A stretch of 64,000 nucleotides of DNA from contig NZ_LNQV01000004.1 in NCBI RefSeq assembly GCF_001515305.1, forward strand, positions 80,394 through 144,393. The letters run 5' to 3'. This document shows, in pieces, positions 17,469 to 27,088 of the stretch. The notes under the pieces were generated by a model. It was not told the DNA's origin. It did no database searches and worked only from the letters and a program-made list of their open reading frames with translations. Origin of the DNA: Aquitalea pelogenes. GTDB taxonomy: Bacteria > Pseudomonadota > Gammaproteobacteria > Burkholderiales > Chromobacteriaceae. A program made the position numbers and the translations under genes. The stretch's first letter is position 1; the number at the start of each line of letters is the position of its first letter.

Positions 17469-19115
17469 ATGAACAAGATTGAAAGCAACAATAAAACATA
17501 CGTAGCCCTTCAAAAGGGTTTTAATTTGCGCTGGCCGATTACCAGCGAAGATGGTGCCCAGCGCATTTATATCTGCAGTACGCCGGAAGAAGTGCAAACC
17601 GCTGCCAATGAAGCCCTGAGTCAAGGCTTCCGCATTACTGTACGCAGTGGCGGCCATTGCTATGAGGGTTTTGTTTCCAACCGTCTGGATACTGCAGAAA
17701 AACTTGCCATCATTGACGTTGGCGAAATGAAAGGCATGGATCATGATGCCGCAGGCAAGGTCAAATCACCTTATGACAAGGATGGCCATGGCTATCAGTT
17801 CCGAATTGCTACCGGCAATCAAAACTGGGATGGATACATTTCACTATACAGACAAGCAGGAAAAACCATTCCCGGTGGTTCTTGCTACTCGGTTGGTGTG
17901 GGTGGCCACGTCAGTGGTGGTGGCTATGGCCTGCTATCCCGCCTGCATGGCTTGACGGTAGACTGGGTCAGCGGTGTGGATATCCTGGTGGCCGCAGCCG
18001 ATGGTAAAAGCTTGCAATTCAAGCATGTGCGCGCCGATAGCGCGGACGAAACCGACCGCATGCTGTTTACTGCCTGCTGCGGTGCCGGCGGCAACAACTT
18101 TGGCATCATCATCAATTATTACTACGCAGAACTGCCTGACGCTCCACAACAAGCTTACTGGTATCCGCTTAAATATGACTGGAAATGGTTCCAGGCGCAC
18201 CCGGAAAATTTCACCAAACTGCTGCAGGCTTATTGGCAATGGTTTCATGACAATGATGCCAATTCCAATAATCCGGACCCGGCAATTGGCAATGGCGGCC
18301 TGTTTACGCTGTTCAAACTGAATCATATCAAGAGTGATGACAATATTGTCCTTGCCATCCAGTACACTGGTATTGACGGTCTGGTTGGTGGCGAGCGAGA
18401 CAAGCCACTGAATGACTTCATCCAGAAGATGAATGATGCAGCAGGCAAACCCGGTGTGGTTCATGATGCCTTCCTGCTTCCCAATATCAACCCGTTGGGA
18501 CGCCGCGATGCCGGCATGACGCTCAGCATGGCAGACCCGCTCATGGCGATGGACTGGATTTATGTTACCCAAAGCATCAATGGTTCTGGTAATAATCAGC
18601 GTGGCAAATACAAATCTGAATATCAGATTGAAAACTTCAGCGATGAGGTATGCAAAGCGCTGTTTGAAAACCTGACCAATCCTGACGACACGGCAATGAC
18701 GCAATCCTTGGTGCAGATTGACTCTTATGGCGGCAAGATCAATGCCAACGGCACTGGGCATACGGCAGTTCCCCAGCGTCAATCCATCCTCAAGGCACAG
18801 TATCAGACCTACTGGACTGACCCGAAAGAGGATGACGTGCAAGTAGCCTGGATTCGCCGCATTTACAATGCCGTGCATGCCTCGACGGGTAATCGCCCGC
18901 TATTGCCTGCATACCAGGGTTGCTATATCAATTATCCTGATGTGGACATGAAATATGTCCAGGATGGCTCAACCCAGATTGATCCCAACTGGCTGCATCT
19001 TTACTACCAGGATGAGGCATTGATTGACCGGCTGATTGCGCTGAAGAACAAGGTTGACCCGCACAATCTGTTCCGTCATGAAATGTCCATTCCATTGCAA
19101 CGCCCTACCCGCTAA
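17469..19115 (+). CDS. FAD-linked oxidase, berberine-bridge-enzyme type, bicovalent flavin
   Basis: 548 residues, cytosolic (no signal peptide). N-terminal FAD_binding_4 (PCMH) domain: ITVRSGGHCYEG holds the His expected to bind the flavin C8-alpha, and GGSCYSVGVGGHVSGGGYG holds the Cys expected to bind C6, so the flavin is probably attached twice, as in glucooligosaccharide oxidase and berberine bridge enzyme. The C-terminal BBE motif is present: YINYPDVDM, LYYQDEALIDRLIALKNKVD, then NLFRHEMSIP. Members oxidise sugars, oligosaccharides, alkaloid precursors or polyketides with oxygen; the substrate here is unknown. The large substrate domain (about 235-460) is unusually Asn/Asp-rich. Confidence 0.88.
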   Translation: MNKIESNNKTYVALQKGFNLRWPITSEDGAQRIYICSTPEEVQTAANEALSQGFRITVRSGGHCYEGFVSNRLDTAEKLAIIDVGEMKGMDHDAAGKVKSPYDKDGHGYQFRIATGNQNWDGYISLYRQAGKTIPGGSCYSVGVGGHVSGGGYGLLSRLHGLTVDWVSGVDILVAAADGKSLQFKHVRADSADETDRMLFTACCGAGGNNFGIIINYYYAELPDAPQQAYWYPLKYDWKWFQAHPENFTKLLQAYWQWFHDNDANSNNPDPAIGNGGLFTLFKLNHIKSDDNIVLAIQYTGIDGLVGGERDKPLNDFIQKMNDAAGKPGVVHDAFLLPNINPLGRRDAGMTLSMADPLMAMDWIYVTQSINGSGNNQRGKYKSEYQIENFSDEVCKALFENLTNPDDTAMTQSLVQIDSYGGKINANGTGHTAVPQRQSILKAQYQTYWTDPKEDDVQVAWIRRIYNAVHASTGNRPLLPAYQGCYINYPDVDMKYVQDGSTQIDPNWLHLYYQDEALIDRLIALKNKVDPHNLFRHEMSIPLQRPTR

Positions 19116-19161
19116 CGGGCATGGTTTTGCCATCTGAAACAGGCTGAGCCTGTTCAACGCT

Positions 19162-19186
19162 GGCCCGCAATTTTGCGGGCCTTTTT
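19162..19186 (+). terminator. rho-independent terminator
   Basis: Stem GGCCCGCAA / TTGCGGGCC with a TT loop, followed by five T. Ends the flavin oxidase transcript. Confidence 0.9.
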
Positions 19187-19315
19187 GCTTGGCAAGTGCA
19201 AGGCTGTACTGCCTCCATTCGCCATACAACAAGCAGCAAACCAGCCCGAACAGCCCAGGACATGCTGTCGACTTGATCAATTGCCGCAGAGCATTCATCC
19301 ACAGTATTGAAACGA

Positions 19316-19342
19316 ACAAGGCCCGCCAATGGCGGGCCTTGT
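19316..19342 (-). terminator. hairpin downstream of small exported protein; repeat of the 15842 hairpin
   Basis: Arms ACAAGGCCCGCC and GGCGGGCCTTGT with loop AAT; all 27 bases are identical to 15842-15868. Lies just downstream of the minus-strand small gene ending at 19375 and could terminate it, but no T tract follows. Confidence 0.5.
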
Positions 19343-19374
19343 CACGTCACCGGTTCAAACCCGGTGTGGCAGCT

Positions 19375-19575
19375 TTACTGCTGTTGTCCGGCGGGCTGCG
19401 GCATGCTGCTGCCCTGCTCCGGTGCTGCATCAGGCAGATTGCCTTGTGGTGCCGAAGCCTCTGGCTGCTCTGTCTGTGTCTGCGGCGCGGGCGTGGCGGC
19501 AAACACCAGATTGATCAATCCCAGGCTGGCCGGGGGCAGGGAAAGCATGGCCACAACAAGCAATTTCTTATGCAT
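19375..19575 (-). CDS. small putative exported protein, Pro/Gln-rich
   Basis: 66 residues. MHKKLLVVAMLSLPPASLG and the following residues up to FAATPA look like a signal peptide, followed by a low-complexity tail rich in Ala, Pro and Gln. A weak ribosome site (AAAGAAG) precedes ATG. No recognised domain. A hairpin follows the stop. Could be a chance reading frame, but signal, start and hairpin together favour a gene. Confidence 0.45.
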   Translation of the reverse strand: MHKKLLVVAMLSLPPASLGLINLVFAATPAPQTQTEQPEASAPQGNLPDAAPEQGSSMPQPAGQQQ

Positions 19576-19836
19576 GAGCTTCTTTCAATGTGGTTGGAAG
19601 ACAAGCCTGTTTTTGCAAACACCATGCCAGCCATGCATTGTCATTTAAAAACAATGACTTGTATTGAAAATCACCCGCCAAAACCATGCCGGTTGTCGGC
19701 AATGAGCGACAAGCATGGCAACAATCCACCCAAGCCATTGAAATGGCAGCACTTTTTGGGTCGTTTATTGACGACACCCAGGCAGCACCTGAGCTACCTT
19801 CCTGATTTGACAGCATTTTTCAGCACGGCAGGCATG

Positions 19837-19858
19837 AAAAAACCCGCCGTAGCGGGTT
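19837..19858 (-). terminator. rho-independent terminator of VOC gene
   Basis: Read on the minus strand, AACCCGC / GCGGGTT with a 4-base loop is followed by a run of T (A tract at 19837-19842 on the plus strand). Lies 29 bases after the VOC stop. Confidence 0.8.
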
Positions 19859-19886
19859 GGTTGCCAATGCGGTAGCACGCAGCCGG

Positions 19887-20330
19887 TCAGGCCGGTTTGC
19901 TGGCCAGCTTGAGCTTGCCAGCAAGCCAGGTATGGTCGTAGCTGACGATCTCGAATGGGTTGCCGAACGGGTCGACAAAACTGATGGAACAGAAAAACTG
20001 GTGATCCACCACCGAGTCGCGGGCCACAGTCTGACCGGCGCGGTCGATCACCCGCTCGCCAGCCAACTGGTCTATCCACTCCAGGAAATCCTGCCCGCTT
20101 ACCAGAAAGGCCACCGAGCCCGGCTCACAAACCGGCTTGTCTTCCTGGGAAATGGCCAGACGCACCGAACCATTGCTGTTCATCAGCATCACGACGCCGT
20201 GCGGCCCGCTCTGCATGTGCTTGTAGCGGGTGTCCGGTGCCAGGTTCAGTACACGCTGGTACCAGCCCTGCGCCTTTGCCAGATCGGTGACACGGATATG
20301 GATATGGTCAATCTTGCCAAGCGATAGCAT
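19887..20330 (-). CDS. VOC (glyoxalase/bleomycin-resistance fold) family protein
   Basis: 147 residues, one VOC module: IDHIHIRVTDLAKAQGWYQRVL at the N-terminus and FVDPFGNPFEIVSYDH near the C-terminus, giving candidate metal ligands His11 region, and Glu in PFEIVS. Enzyme or binding protein of unknown substrate. Single gene between terminators, followed downstream (minus strand) by its own terminator; uvrA lies 128 bases upstream on the same strand. Confidence 0.82.
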   Translation of the reverse strand: MLSLGKIDHIHIRVTDLAKAQGWYQRVLNLAPDTRYKHMQSGPHGVVMLMNSNGSVRLAISQEDKPVCEPGSVAFLVSGQDFLEWIDQLAGERVIDRAGQTVARDSVVDHQFFCSISFVDPFGNPFEIVSYDHTWLAGKLKLASKPA

Positions 20331-20458
20331 TGCATCCTCATCGGGTGTGGGTGAAGCGCCAGCCAGTGGCGCGTGCTCATTCTACGGTGTTTGCCGCAGC
20401 CGGCAAAAATGGCATTGGCTGCCCGCCGCGGCTTGGTACTGCGCTGCGCGTGCCGCGC

Positions 20459-23287
20459 TCAGGTGCGCGGTTGCAGAAGGGGCTTGAGATAACGCCCGGT
20501 ATGGCTGACCGGATTATCCGCCACCTGTTCCGGCGTGCCGGTGGCAATGATCTGACCACCACCCGCACCGCCTTCCGGACCGAGGTCGATCAGCCAGTCG
20601 GCGGTCTTGATCACGTCCAGATTGTGCTCGATCACCACCACGGTGTTGCCGTTTTCACGCAGGCGATGCAGCACTTGCAGCAGCAGGTCGATATCGTGGA
20701 AATGCAGGCCGGTGGTGGGTTCATCCAGAATATACAAAGTGCGGCCGGTGTCACGCTTGGACAGTTCCAGCCCCAGCTTCACCCGCTGCGCTTCGCCACC
20801 GGACAGCGTGGTGGCACTCTGCCCGAGGCGGATATAACCCAGGCCCACGTCCATCAGCGTCTTGAGCTTGCGGGCCACTGCCGGTACCACGCTGAAGAAC
20901 TCCAGCGCCTGTTCCACCGTCATGTCCAGCACTTCGTAAACGTTTTTGCCCTTGTACTGCACTTCCAGCGTTTCACGGTTGTAGCGCTTGCCGTGGCACA
21001 CGTCGCACGGCACGTAGATGTCCGGCAGGAAGTGCATCTCCACCTTGATCACCCCGTCGCCCTGGCAGGCTTCGCAGCGGCCGCCCTTGACGTTGAAGCT
21101 GAAGCGGCCCGGCCCGTAGCCACGTTCACGCGACAGCGGCACCCCGGCAAACAGTTCACGGATAGGGGTGAACAGGCCGGTATAGGTGGCCGGGTTGGAA
21201 CGCGGGGTGCGGCCGATCGGGCTCTGGTCGACATTGATCACCTTGTCCAGCAGCTCCAGCCCTTCAATGCTGTCGTACGGTGCCGGTTCTTCGCTGGCGC
21301 CGTTCAGGTCGCGCGCGGCAATCTTGTACAGGGTGTCGTTGATCAGGGTGGACTTGCCGGAACCGGACACGCCGGTAATGCAGGCCAGCATGCCCAGCGG
21401 CAGTTCCAGCGACACATTCTTCAGGTTATTGCCGGTGGCACCATGCAGCTTCAGCACCCGTTCCGGGTTGACCTCACGGCGCTCACCCGGCCAGTTGATG
21501 CGGCGGCGGCCGGACAGGAAGGCACCAGTCACCGAATTTTCATTGGCTGCCACATCAGCCGGCGTACCGGCCACCAGCACCTCACCACCGTGTTCGCCAG
21601 CGCCGGGCCCCATGTCCACCAGGTAATCGGCAGCGCGGATGGCGTCTTCGTCGTGCTCCACCACAATCACGCTGTTGCCGATGTCGCGCAGGCGCATCAG
21701 TGTGGCCAGCAGGCGGTCGTTATCGCGCTGGTGCAGGCCGATGGACGGCTCGTCCAGCACATACATCACCCCGGTCAGGCCGGAACCGATCTGGCTGGCC
21801 AGGCGGATACGCTGTGCCTCGCCACCAGACAGGGTATCGGCGGAACGTGACAGGTTGAGGTAATCCAGCCCCACATTATTGAGGAAGGACACCCGCTCGC
21901 TGATTTCCTTGACGATCTTCTCCGCCACCGCCTGCTTCTGACCGCTGAATTCCAGCTGGGCAAAGAAGGCTGCGGTTTCTTTCAGCGGCAGCTGGTTAAG
22001 CTGGTGCAGCGTCTGGCCGCCAATGAACACGTGGCGTGCCTCCAGCCGCAGACGCGAGCCCTGGCAGTGCGGGCAGGGCTGGTTGTTCTGGTACTTGGCC
22101 AGTTCCTCGCGCACCGCACTAGAGTCGGTTTCGCGGTAGCGACGTTCCAGATTGGGGATGATGCCCTCAAACGGATGGGCGCGGGTAAAGCGGGTGCCCT
22201 TCTCCGACATGTAGACAAATTCGATGCTGTCGCGCCCGGAACCGTGCAGTACCACATGGCGCACTTTTTCCGGCAGGTCTTCAAACGCCAGCTCGGTGGG
22301 CGAAAAGCCGTAATGCTCGCCCAGCGCCAGCAGCATCTGGAAGTAAAACTGGTTGCGCTTGTCCCAGCCCTTGATGGCACCGGCGGCAAGGGTCAGCTCC
22401 GGGTGGGCCACCACGCGCTTGGGGTCGAAGAAGGTGATTTCGCCCAGGCCATCGCACTTGGGGCAGGCACCCATGGGGTTGTTGAAGGAGAACAGGCGCG
22501 GTTCCAGTTCCGGCAGACTGTAGCTGCACACCGGGCAGGCAAACTTGGCCGAGAACCAGTGTTCCTGGCCGCTATCCATCTCCACCGCAATGGCGCGGCC
22601 TTCGGCATGGCGCAAGGCGGTTTCAAAGCTTTCCGCCAGGCGTTGCTTCATGTCCTCGCGCACTTTCAGGCGGTCGATCACCACCTCGATGGTGTGCTTC
22701 TTGTTCTTGTCCAGCTTGGGCAGGCTGTCGATTTCGTAGACTTCGCCATCCACCCGCACGCGGATGAAGCCCTGGGCGCGCAGGTCGTCGAACAGGTCGA
22801 GGTTTTCACCCTTGCGACCAACAATCACCGGGGCCAGGATCATCACCCGGGTTTCTTCCGGCAGCGCCAGTACATGGTCCACCATCTGGCTGACCGTTTG
22901 CGATGCCAGCGGCACGCCGTGTTCCGGGCAGTGCGGCTCGCCCACGCGGGCAAACAAGAGGCGCAGGTAGTCGTGGATTTCCGTGACAGTACCCACGGTG
23001 GAGCGCGGGTTGTGACTGGTGGCTTTTTGTTCAATGGAAATGGCCGGCGACAGGCCTTCGATCAAGTCGACATCCGGCTTTTCCATCAATTGCAGAAACT
23101 GCCGCGCATAGGCCGACAGACTCTCTACATAGCGGCGCTGGCCCTCGGCATACAGGGTGTCAAAAGCCAGAGAGGACTTGCCGGAACCGGACAGGCCGGT
23201 GATGACGATCAACTGGTTGCGCGGCAAATCCAGATTGACGTTTTTCAGATTGTGCGTCCGAGCGCCACGAATGCGGATGGTGTCCAT
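20459..23287 (-). CDS. uvrA: excinuclease ABC subunit A
   Basis: DNA damage recognition ATPase of nucleotide excision repair. 942 residues, full length. Two ABC modules: Walker [17 protein letters not shown] (about 31) and [16 protein letters not shown] (about 640), signatures [16 protein letters not shown] and [16 protein letters not shown]. Zinc-finger cysteines CPVC...CPKC (about 255-280), CPHC (about 410) and CEAC...CDVC (about 735-765). No LexA-type CTGT-N8-ACAG box was found in the 180 bases upstream. Divergent from the MFS gene at 23468. Confidence 0.98.
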   Translation of the reverse strand: MDTIRIRGARTHNLKNVNLDLPRNQLIVITGLSGSGKSSLAFDTLYAEGQRRYVESLSAYARQFLQLMEKPDVDLIEGLSPAISIEQKATSHNPRSTVGTVTEIHDYLRLLFARVGEPHCPEHGVPLASQTVSQMVDHVLALPEETRVMILAPVIVGRKGENLDLFDDLRAQGFIRVRVDGEVYEIDSLPKLDKNKKHTIEVVIDRLKVREDMKQRLAESFETALRHAEGRAIAVEMDSGQEHWFSAKFACPVCSYSLPELEPRLFSFNNPMGACPKCDGLGEITFFDPKRVVAHPELTLAAGAIKGWDKRNQFYFQMLLALGEHYGFSPTELAFEDLPEKVRHVVLHGSGRDSIEFVYMSEKGTRFTRAHPFEGIIPNLERRYRETDSSAVREELAKYQNNQPCPHCQGSRLRLEARHVFIGGQTLHQLNQLPLKETAAFFAQLEFSGQKQAVAEKIVKEISERVSFLNNVGLDYLNLSRSADTLSGGEAQRIRLASQIGSGLTGVMYVLDEPSIGLHQRDNDRLLATLMRLRDIGNSVIVVEHDEDAIRAADYLVDMGPGAGEHGGEVLVAGTPADVAANENSVTGAFLSGRRRINWPGERREVNPERVLKLHGATGNNLKNVSLELPLGMLACITGVSGSGKSTLINDTLYKIAARDLNGASEEPAPYDSIEGLELLDKVINVDQSPIGRTPRSNPATYTGLFTPIRELFAGVPLSRERGYGPGRFSFNVKGGRCEACQGDGVIKVEMHFLPDIYVPCDVCHGKRYNRETLEVQYKGKNVYEVLDMTVEQALEFFSVVPAVARKLKTLMDVGLGYIRLGQSATTLSGGEAQRVKLGLELSKRDTGRTLYILDEPTTGLHFHDIDLLLQVLHRLRENGNTVVVIEHNLDVIKTADWLIDLGPEGGAGGGQIIATGTPEQVADNPVSHTGRYLKPLLQPRT

Positions 23288-23467
23288 GTGTGAGAGCGTT
23301 ACTCAGTCGGTCGGGGAACCTGATAATATACCCGACTTGGCGACCGCCGCTCCACCAAAGTATGCGCTGCAGCAAAAAAGGCGGCGCATGACAATGGCCC
23401 GCAAGGTAAACCGCTGGCCGTTGGCGGCGTTGATAGCCTGACTCCTGAATCGATAACGACAACACAC

Positions 23468-24832
23468 ATGAATTCGCTTGAACTGCGCGCCAGCCTAGGG
23501 CTGGCTGGTATTTACGCCCTGCGCATGCTGGGCATGTTCCTGATCCTGCCGGTGTTTGCCATTTACGCGCAAACCCTGCACGGGGCCGACAACCACACCC
23601 TGATTGGCCTGGCACTGGGCAGCTACGGCCTCACCCAGGCGCTGCTGCAACTGCCGCTGGGCATGCTGTCCGACCGCATCGGCCGCAAGAAGGTGATCTA
23701 CGGCGGACTGCTGCTGTTTGCCATCGGCAGCTTCGTGGCCGCCGGCGCGCACGATATCGTCACCCTCACCATCGGCCGCGTGATCCAGGGTTCCGGTGCC
23801 ATCTCCGCCGCCATCACCGCCCTCTTGGCCGACCTCACCCGCGAAGAGAACCGCACCCGCGCCATGGCCATGATAGGCATGAGCATCGGCACCACCTTTG
23901 CCGTCAGCCTGGTGCTGGGGCCGGTGCTGGCGCAGTACATCGGCGTCAACGGCATTTTCGCGCTCACCGGCGCGCTGTCGCTGGCCGCGCTGGTGGGGGT
24001 GTGGCTGATCATCCCCGACCCGGCCATCTCGCGCTTTCACTCGGATACCGAAGCCAATACCAAACGCCTGCCGGCGGTACTGAAAAACCCGCAACTGCTG
24101 CGCCTGAACTACGGCATTTTCGCGCTGCATGCCGCGCAAATGGCCATGTTCGTCACCATTCCGTTTGCCCTGATCAAGACCGCAGGCCTGGACAAGGCCC
24201 ACCACTGGGAGGTGTACCTGCCGGTTACCGTCATCGGCTTCATCCTAATGGTGCCCGCCATCATCTACGGCGAGAAAAAAGCCCGGCTCAAGCAGGTATT
24301 CATCGGTGCCATCGCCATCATGACTGCCGCCCAGCTGGGCATGGCACTGGCGCTGGACAGCTTCTGGCAGATCGTGATGTGGCTGGGCCTGTATTTCATC
24401 GCCTTCAATATCCTGGAAGCCACCCTGCCCTCGCTGATTTCAAAAATTGCCCCGGCCGATGCCAAAGGGACGGCCATCGGTGTGTATAATACGGCCCAGT
24501 CTTTTGGCTTGTTCATGGGTGCTGCCGCTGGCGGCTGGCTGTACACCCATTACGGCCCGGCCGGTGTGTTCGGCTTTACCAGCGTGCTGATGGCCAGCTG
24601 GCTGCTGGCATCCTTCAGCATGCAGGCACCACAGGCAGTGCGCTCGGTGATGTTCCACATTGGCGAGGACTGGCAAGGCAACCCGCAACAGCTATCACAG
24701 CAGCTATCGGCCCTGAGTGGAGTTAGCGAAGCGGTGGTGGTGATGGAAGACCGGGTGGCCTACCTCAAGGTCTCCCAGCAAGGCTGGGACGAAAACACCG
24801 TGAAACAACTGGTTGAAGCCACTTATTCCTGA
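23468..24832 (+). CDS. MFS transporter, YajR-like with C-terminal YAM domain
   Basis: 454 residues. Twelve helices, with LPLGMLSDRIGRKKVIYGG as motif A, and a soluble C-terminal extension of about 70 residues (SVMFHIGEDWQGNPQQLSQQ then VVVMEDRVAYLKVSQ) resembling the ferredoxin-like YAM domain of E. coli YajR. Function in YajR-type proteins is not well defined (proton-driven efflux proposed). The uvrA / MFS / ssb order is frequent in betaproteobacteria. Confidence 0.88.
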   Translation: MNSLELRASLGLAGIYALRMLGMFLILPVFAIYAQTLHGADNHTLIGLALGSYGLTQALLQLPLGMLSDRIGRKKVIYGGLLLFAIGSFVAAGAHDIVTLTIGRVIQGSGAISAAITALLADLTREENRTRAMAMIGMSIGTTFAVSLVLGPVLAQYIGVNGIFALTGALSLAALVGVWLIIPDPAISRFHSDTEANTKRLPAVLKNPQLLRLNYGIFALHAAQMAMFVTIPFALIKTAGLDKAHHWEVYLPVTVIGFILMVPAIIYGEKKARLKQVFIGAIAIMTAAQLGMALALDSFWQIVMWLGLYFIAFNILEATLPSLISKIAPADAKGTAIGVYNTAQSFGLFMGAAAGGWLYTHYGPAGVFGFTSVLMASWLLASFSMQAPQAVRSVMFHIGEDWQGNPQQLSQQLSALSGVSEAVVVMEDRVAYLKVSQQGWDENTVKQLVEATYS

Positions 24833-24922
24833 CGGTGCGGCCATTGCCAGGACGCACCTCACCCTGCAATCATGCGTCGGCCAAGACCGGCGCAGCATTA
24901 TCGAATCGAATCGGAGATCCAC

Positions 24923-25378
24923 ATGAACAGCATCACTTTTGACGGACGCCTGGCGGCAGACGCCGAACTGCGCTACACCCCGAGCGGCGAACCGGTGCTG
25001 AGCTTCCGCGTGGCCAGCGACATCGGCTTTGGCGAGCGCAAGACCACCAACTGGTTTAGCTGCCAGGTATGGGGCAAGCGCGGCGAATCGCTGAAAAACT
25101 TCCTGAGCAAGGGCCAGCAAGTGACCGTGTACGGCCAGCTTACCCTGCGCGAATGGCAGAACAAGGAAGGCCAGAAACAACTGTCGCCGGATGTGCGCGT
25201 GAACGAACTGAGCCTGCAAGGCGGCAAGCGCGAAGGCGGCTCGTCCATGGACGACAACTACGCCTACGGCGAACCGGCTGCCCAGTCCCGCCCGGCAGCC
25301 GCACCGGCCGCCCCGCGCCGCATGGAAGCCAAACCGGCACCGAAGCTGGACGATATGGACGACGACATTCCATTCTGA
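24923..25378 (+). CDS. ssb: single-stranded DNA-binding protein
   Basis: 151 residues from ATG 24923 (CGGAGA upstream). N-terminal OB fold (about 1-105): FDGRLAADAELRYTPSGEPV, NWFSCQVWGKRGE. Then a Pro/Ala-rich linker and the acidic tip DDMDDDIPF that binds partner proteins (exonuclease I, RecQ, PriA). The OB fold starts with MNSITFDGRL, not the E. coli type, as is common in Neisseriales. Followed by a strong terminator that also marks the left edge of the AT-rich island. Confidence 0.95.
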   Translation: MNSITFDGRLAADAELRYTPSGEPVLSFRVASDIGFGERKTTNWFSCQVWGKRGESLKNFLSKGQQVTVYGQLTLREWQNKEGQKQLSPDVRVNELSLQGGKREGGSSMDDNYAYGEPAAQSRPAAAPAAPRRMEAKPAPKLDDMDDDIPF

Positions 25379-25400
25379 CCAGAAGCATATATGAGTTGAA

Positions 25401-25446
25401 CAAAGAGCCCGCTCCCTGATGGAGGCGGGCTCTTTGATTTTTGTTT
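25401..25446 (+). terminator. rho-independent terminator after ssb
   Basis: CAAAGAGCCCGC (25401-25412) pairs with GCGGGCTCTTTG (25425-25436), followed by ATTTTTGTTT. Strong. Confidence 0.92.
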
Positions 25447-25640
25447 ACACCAAACGAGTGTCCAATACATTACGGAAACTTCTCTCAACCACAAGTAGAC
25501 CCCTGCTGATACGCAACACAAGACTGAGCAGCATCCTCAACACCTCCACAGCACCATCCAGAAACCGACTGGGCAAAATCTGGCTGCGTCAACAATGACG
25601 AACCACAGCACGTACTGCAATCGATAACGTGTGATGCAGA

Positions 25641-25913
25641 CTATTTTCCTGATTTCAACAGCAAGTGATTAAGCTTAGCTGCTTGCATAAAACTACCCCG
25701 CGCCTCTTTGAACCCTTCCTTGTATAGACGTATCCCCCCACAAGCCAAGAACACAAGATAGATATAAGCATCAGATCGACTGGTGTGAGCAATCATAGCC
25801 AGCTCGTGCACAGCATCATCACCAGCAGTAATACTTGTGTTGTACCCGGTCACAGCAACCAACACAAAATCGAATAACCAGGTCAGAAAAAACTTCTCGC
25901 CCAACACGAACAT
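25641..25913 (-). CDS. hypothetical protein, possible interrupted gene
   Basis: 90 residues starting MFVLGEKFFLTWLFDFVLVAV, with one or two hydrophobic segments, no recognised domain and no clear ribosome site. Directly after the TAG stop (25641-25643) the same frame stays open for 51 more codons to TGA at 25485-25487, and that stretch is Cys-rich and protein-like (HVIDCSTCCGSSLL, then SGWCCGGVEDAAQSC). The original gene may have been about 142 codons long and interrupted by TAG. Base use is intermediate between the core genome and the island. Confidence 0.4.
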   Translation of the reverse strand: MFVLGEKFFLTWLFDFVLVAVTGYNTSITAGDDAVHELAMIAHTSRSDAYIYLVFLACGGIRLYKEGFKEARGSFMQAAKLNHLLLKSGK

Positions 25914-26461
25914 TCACTGTTAGTACTTTTTGTACACTCACAAATTCATTAACGGCCATTACTTCATCAGTCGCGAATTGTCCCAAGCATTTACACCAGT
26001 CATTTTAAGTAGACGGTGCTAAATAGCCGGATTCCCCAAAGCAGGCTTGCCTCACACTCTAGATATAAAACCAATCCATTTTCTACATAAAATGATGATC
26101 TGTATTTAAGTTAGACACTTCTCCCGTCAAAACTCAAAACCAAAGTGAGTGAACACGAAGATACTGAAATACAGAATACAAGAATAGCTTGCCACAACGT
26201 AATAAAGCCCCTCCACGACAGACGCCACACCAGAGCATCAATGACATTCAAATATAGATAAATATCAAATATTCGAAAGAAAATGAATAAAAACAACCAA
26301 GTCTAGATAAATATTTCCTGACAAATAGAATTATCATCGATAAAAATAGATAAATCTATGTACTACTAAGATATTTCCGATTATACGTAATAAATATTTC
26401 AAATAGCTTCGAAATGCATTTGAAATTCCAAGTGCTAGTTATCAATAAAAAGGAGTTCTCC
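25914..26461. promoter_or_regulatory. long AT-rich region upstream of fimbrial operon
   Basis: About 550 bases without a convincing gene, increasingly AT-rich toward the pilin gene. It holds three copies of TAGATAAAT (see separate entry) and, at about 26107-26119, a GTTAGACACTTC motif that faintly recalls IS3-family ends. It must carry the fimbrial promoter. Confidence 0.4.
26255..26357 (+). repeat. three direct repeats of TAGATAAAT upstream of pilin
   Basis: Copies at 26255-26265 (TAGATAAATAT), 26304-26314 (TAGATAAATAT) and 26347-26355 (TAGATAAAT, then CT). Spacing is 49 and 43 bases, about 107 to 207 bases before the pilin start. Possible binding sites for a fimbrial regulator; in DNA this AT-rich, chance is also possible. 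Confidence 0.4.
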
Positions 26462-27049
26462 ATGAAAAATATAGCAAAGTTATCTCTTATTATCGCAACA
26501 AGTGTTATGGCTAATCATTCAAGTGCAGCTTCAACAAATTCAGGACAAATTTCATTTACTGGAAGTATTGGGGCAAGTACTTGTCTTATTGATGGAGAGC
26601 TACAAGGATTCAAAACGGTCGATTTTGGTTCACTGCAACCTTCGGATGTGCCAGCCGCTGGATCAACTCCAGTACCATTCACACTCACGATCTCTGGTGA
26701 TGCTTCATCATGCAACAAAGATACAGTATCAATAGCATTTAATCCAAACAATCCAAATATTGACAAATCAACAGGCAATCTGAAACTAAATGGACCACTG
26801 CCAGCAGGTAATGTAGGAATTGAGCTAGCTGCCATTCCTTCAGGAGGAGGAGCTGCGGCAAAAATACGATTAGGAGGAAGTAATGGATTCACTAATGTGA
26901 ATATCACGCCTTCCATGTCAACATCTCCAAGCGGAAATCGTTCTGGAACAGCAAATTTGCAAGCTAAATTGGTACGTGTCGACCCAAGCATTGTACCGAC
27001 CCCCGGCTCGATATTTAGTCAGATTGACTATGTATTGGTTTATCAATAA
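26462..27049 (+). CDS. fimbrial major subunit (chaperone-usher pilin)
   Basis: 195 residues from ATG 26462 with AAAAGGAG upstream. Signal peptide of about 23 residues ending NHSSAAS. The mature protein has the pilin pattern: an N-terminal donor strand region (GQISFTGSIGASTCLIDGE), a Cys pair (STC and SSC about 45 residues apart) and a C-terminal strand IDYVLVYQ. First gene of the operon and followed by a hairpin with T tract, as expected for a subunit needed in excess. Not a CsgA or type IV pilin. Confidence 0.88.
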   Translation: MKNIAKLSLIIATSVMANHSSAASTNSGQISFTGSIGASTCLIDGELQGFKTVDFGSLQPSDVPAAGSTPVPFTLTISGDASSCNKDTVSIAFNPNNPNIDKSTGNLKLNGPLPAGNVGIELAAIPSGGGAAAKIRLGGSNGFTNVNITPSMSTSPSGNRSGTANLQAKLVRVDPSIVPTPGSIFSQIDYVLVYQ

Positions 27050-27088
27050 AAAGCAAGCCGCATATAAAAAAACCTAAAATAACCTTAC

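Noticed and set aside
19348..19366. T-arm-like hairpin CACCGG-TTCAAAC-CCGGTG resembling a tRNA 3' part
   Set aside because: No D arm, anticodon arm or acceptor stem fits around it; probably a plain hairpin near the small exported gene.
19568..19816. Minus-strand open frame of 82 codons
   Set aside because: Overlaps the start of the small exported protein, no ribosome site, no recognisable features.
20330..23293. Long plus-strand open frames opposite uvrA (including 20330-21850 and 22004-23293)
   Set aside because: Shadow frames of uvrA; low-complexity His/Gln/Ala translations and no start signals.
23288..23467. SOS (LexA) box upstream of uvrA
   Set aside because: No CTGT-N8-ACAG or close variant found in the divergent gap.
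25914..26130. Possible IS3-like end (GTTAGACACTTC) at the left part of the island
   Set aside because: Single short similarity, no matching inverted end or transposase sequence.
26111..26296. Hydrophobic minus-strand open frame of 61 codons upstream of the pilin
   Set aside because: AT-rich sequence readily gives hydrophobic frames; no ribosome site, and it overlaps the promoter region.
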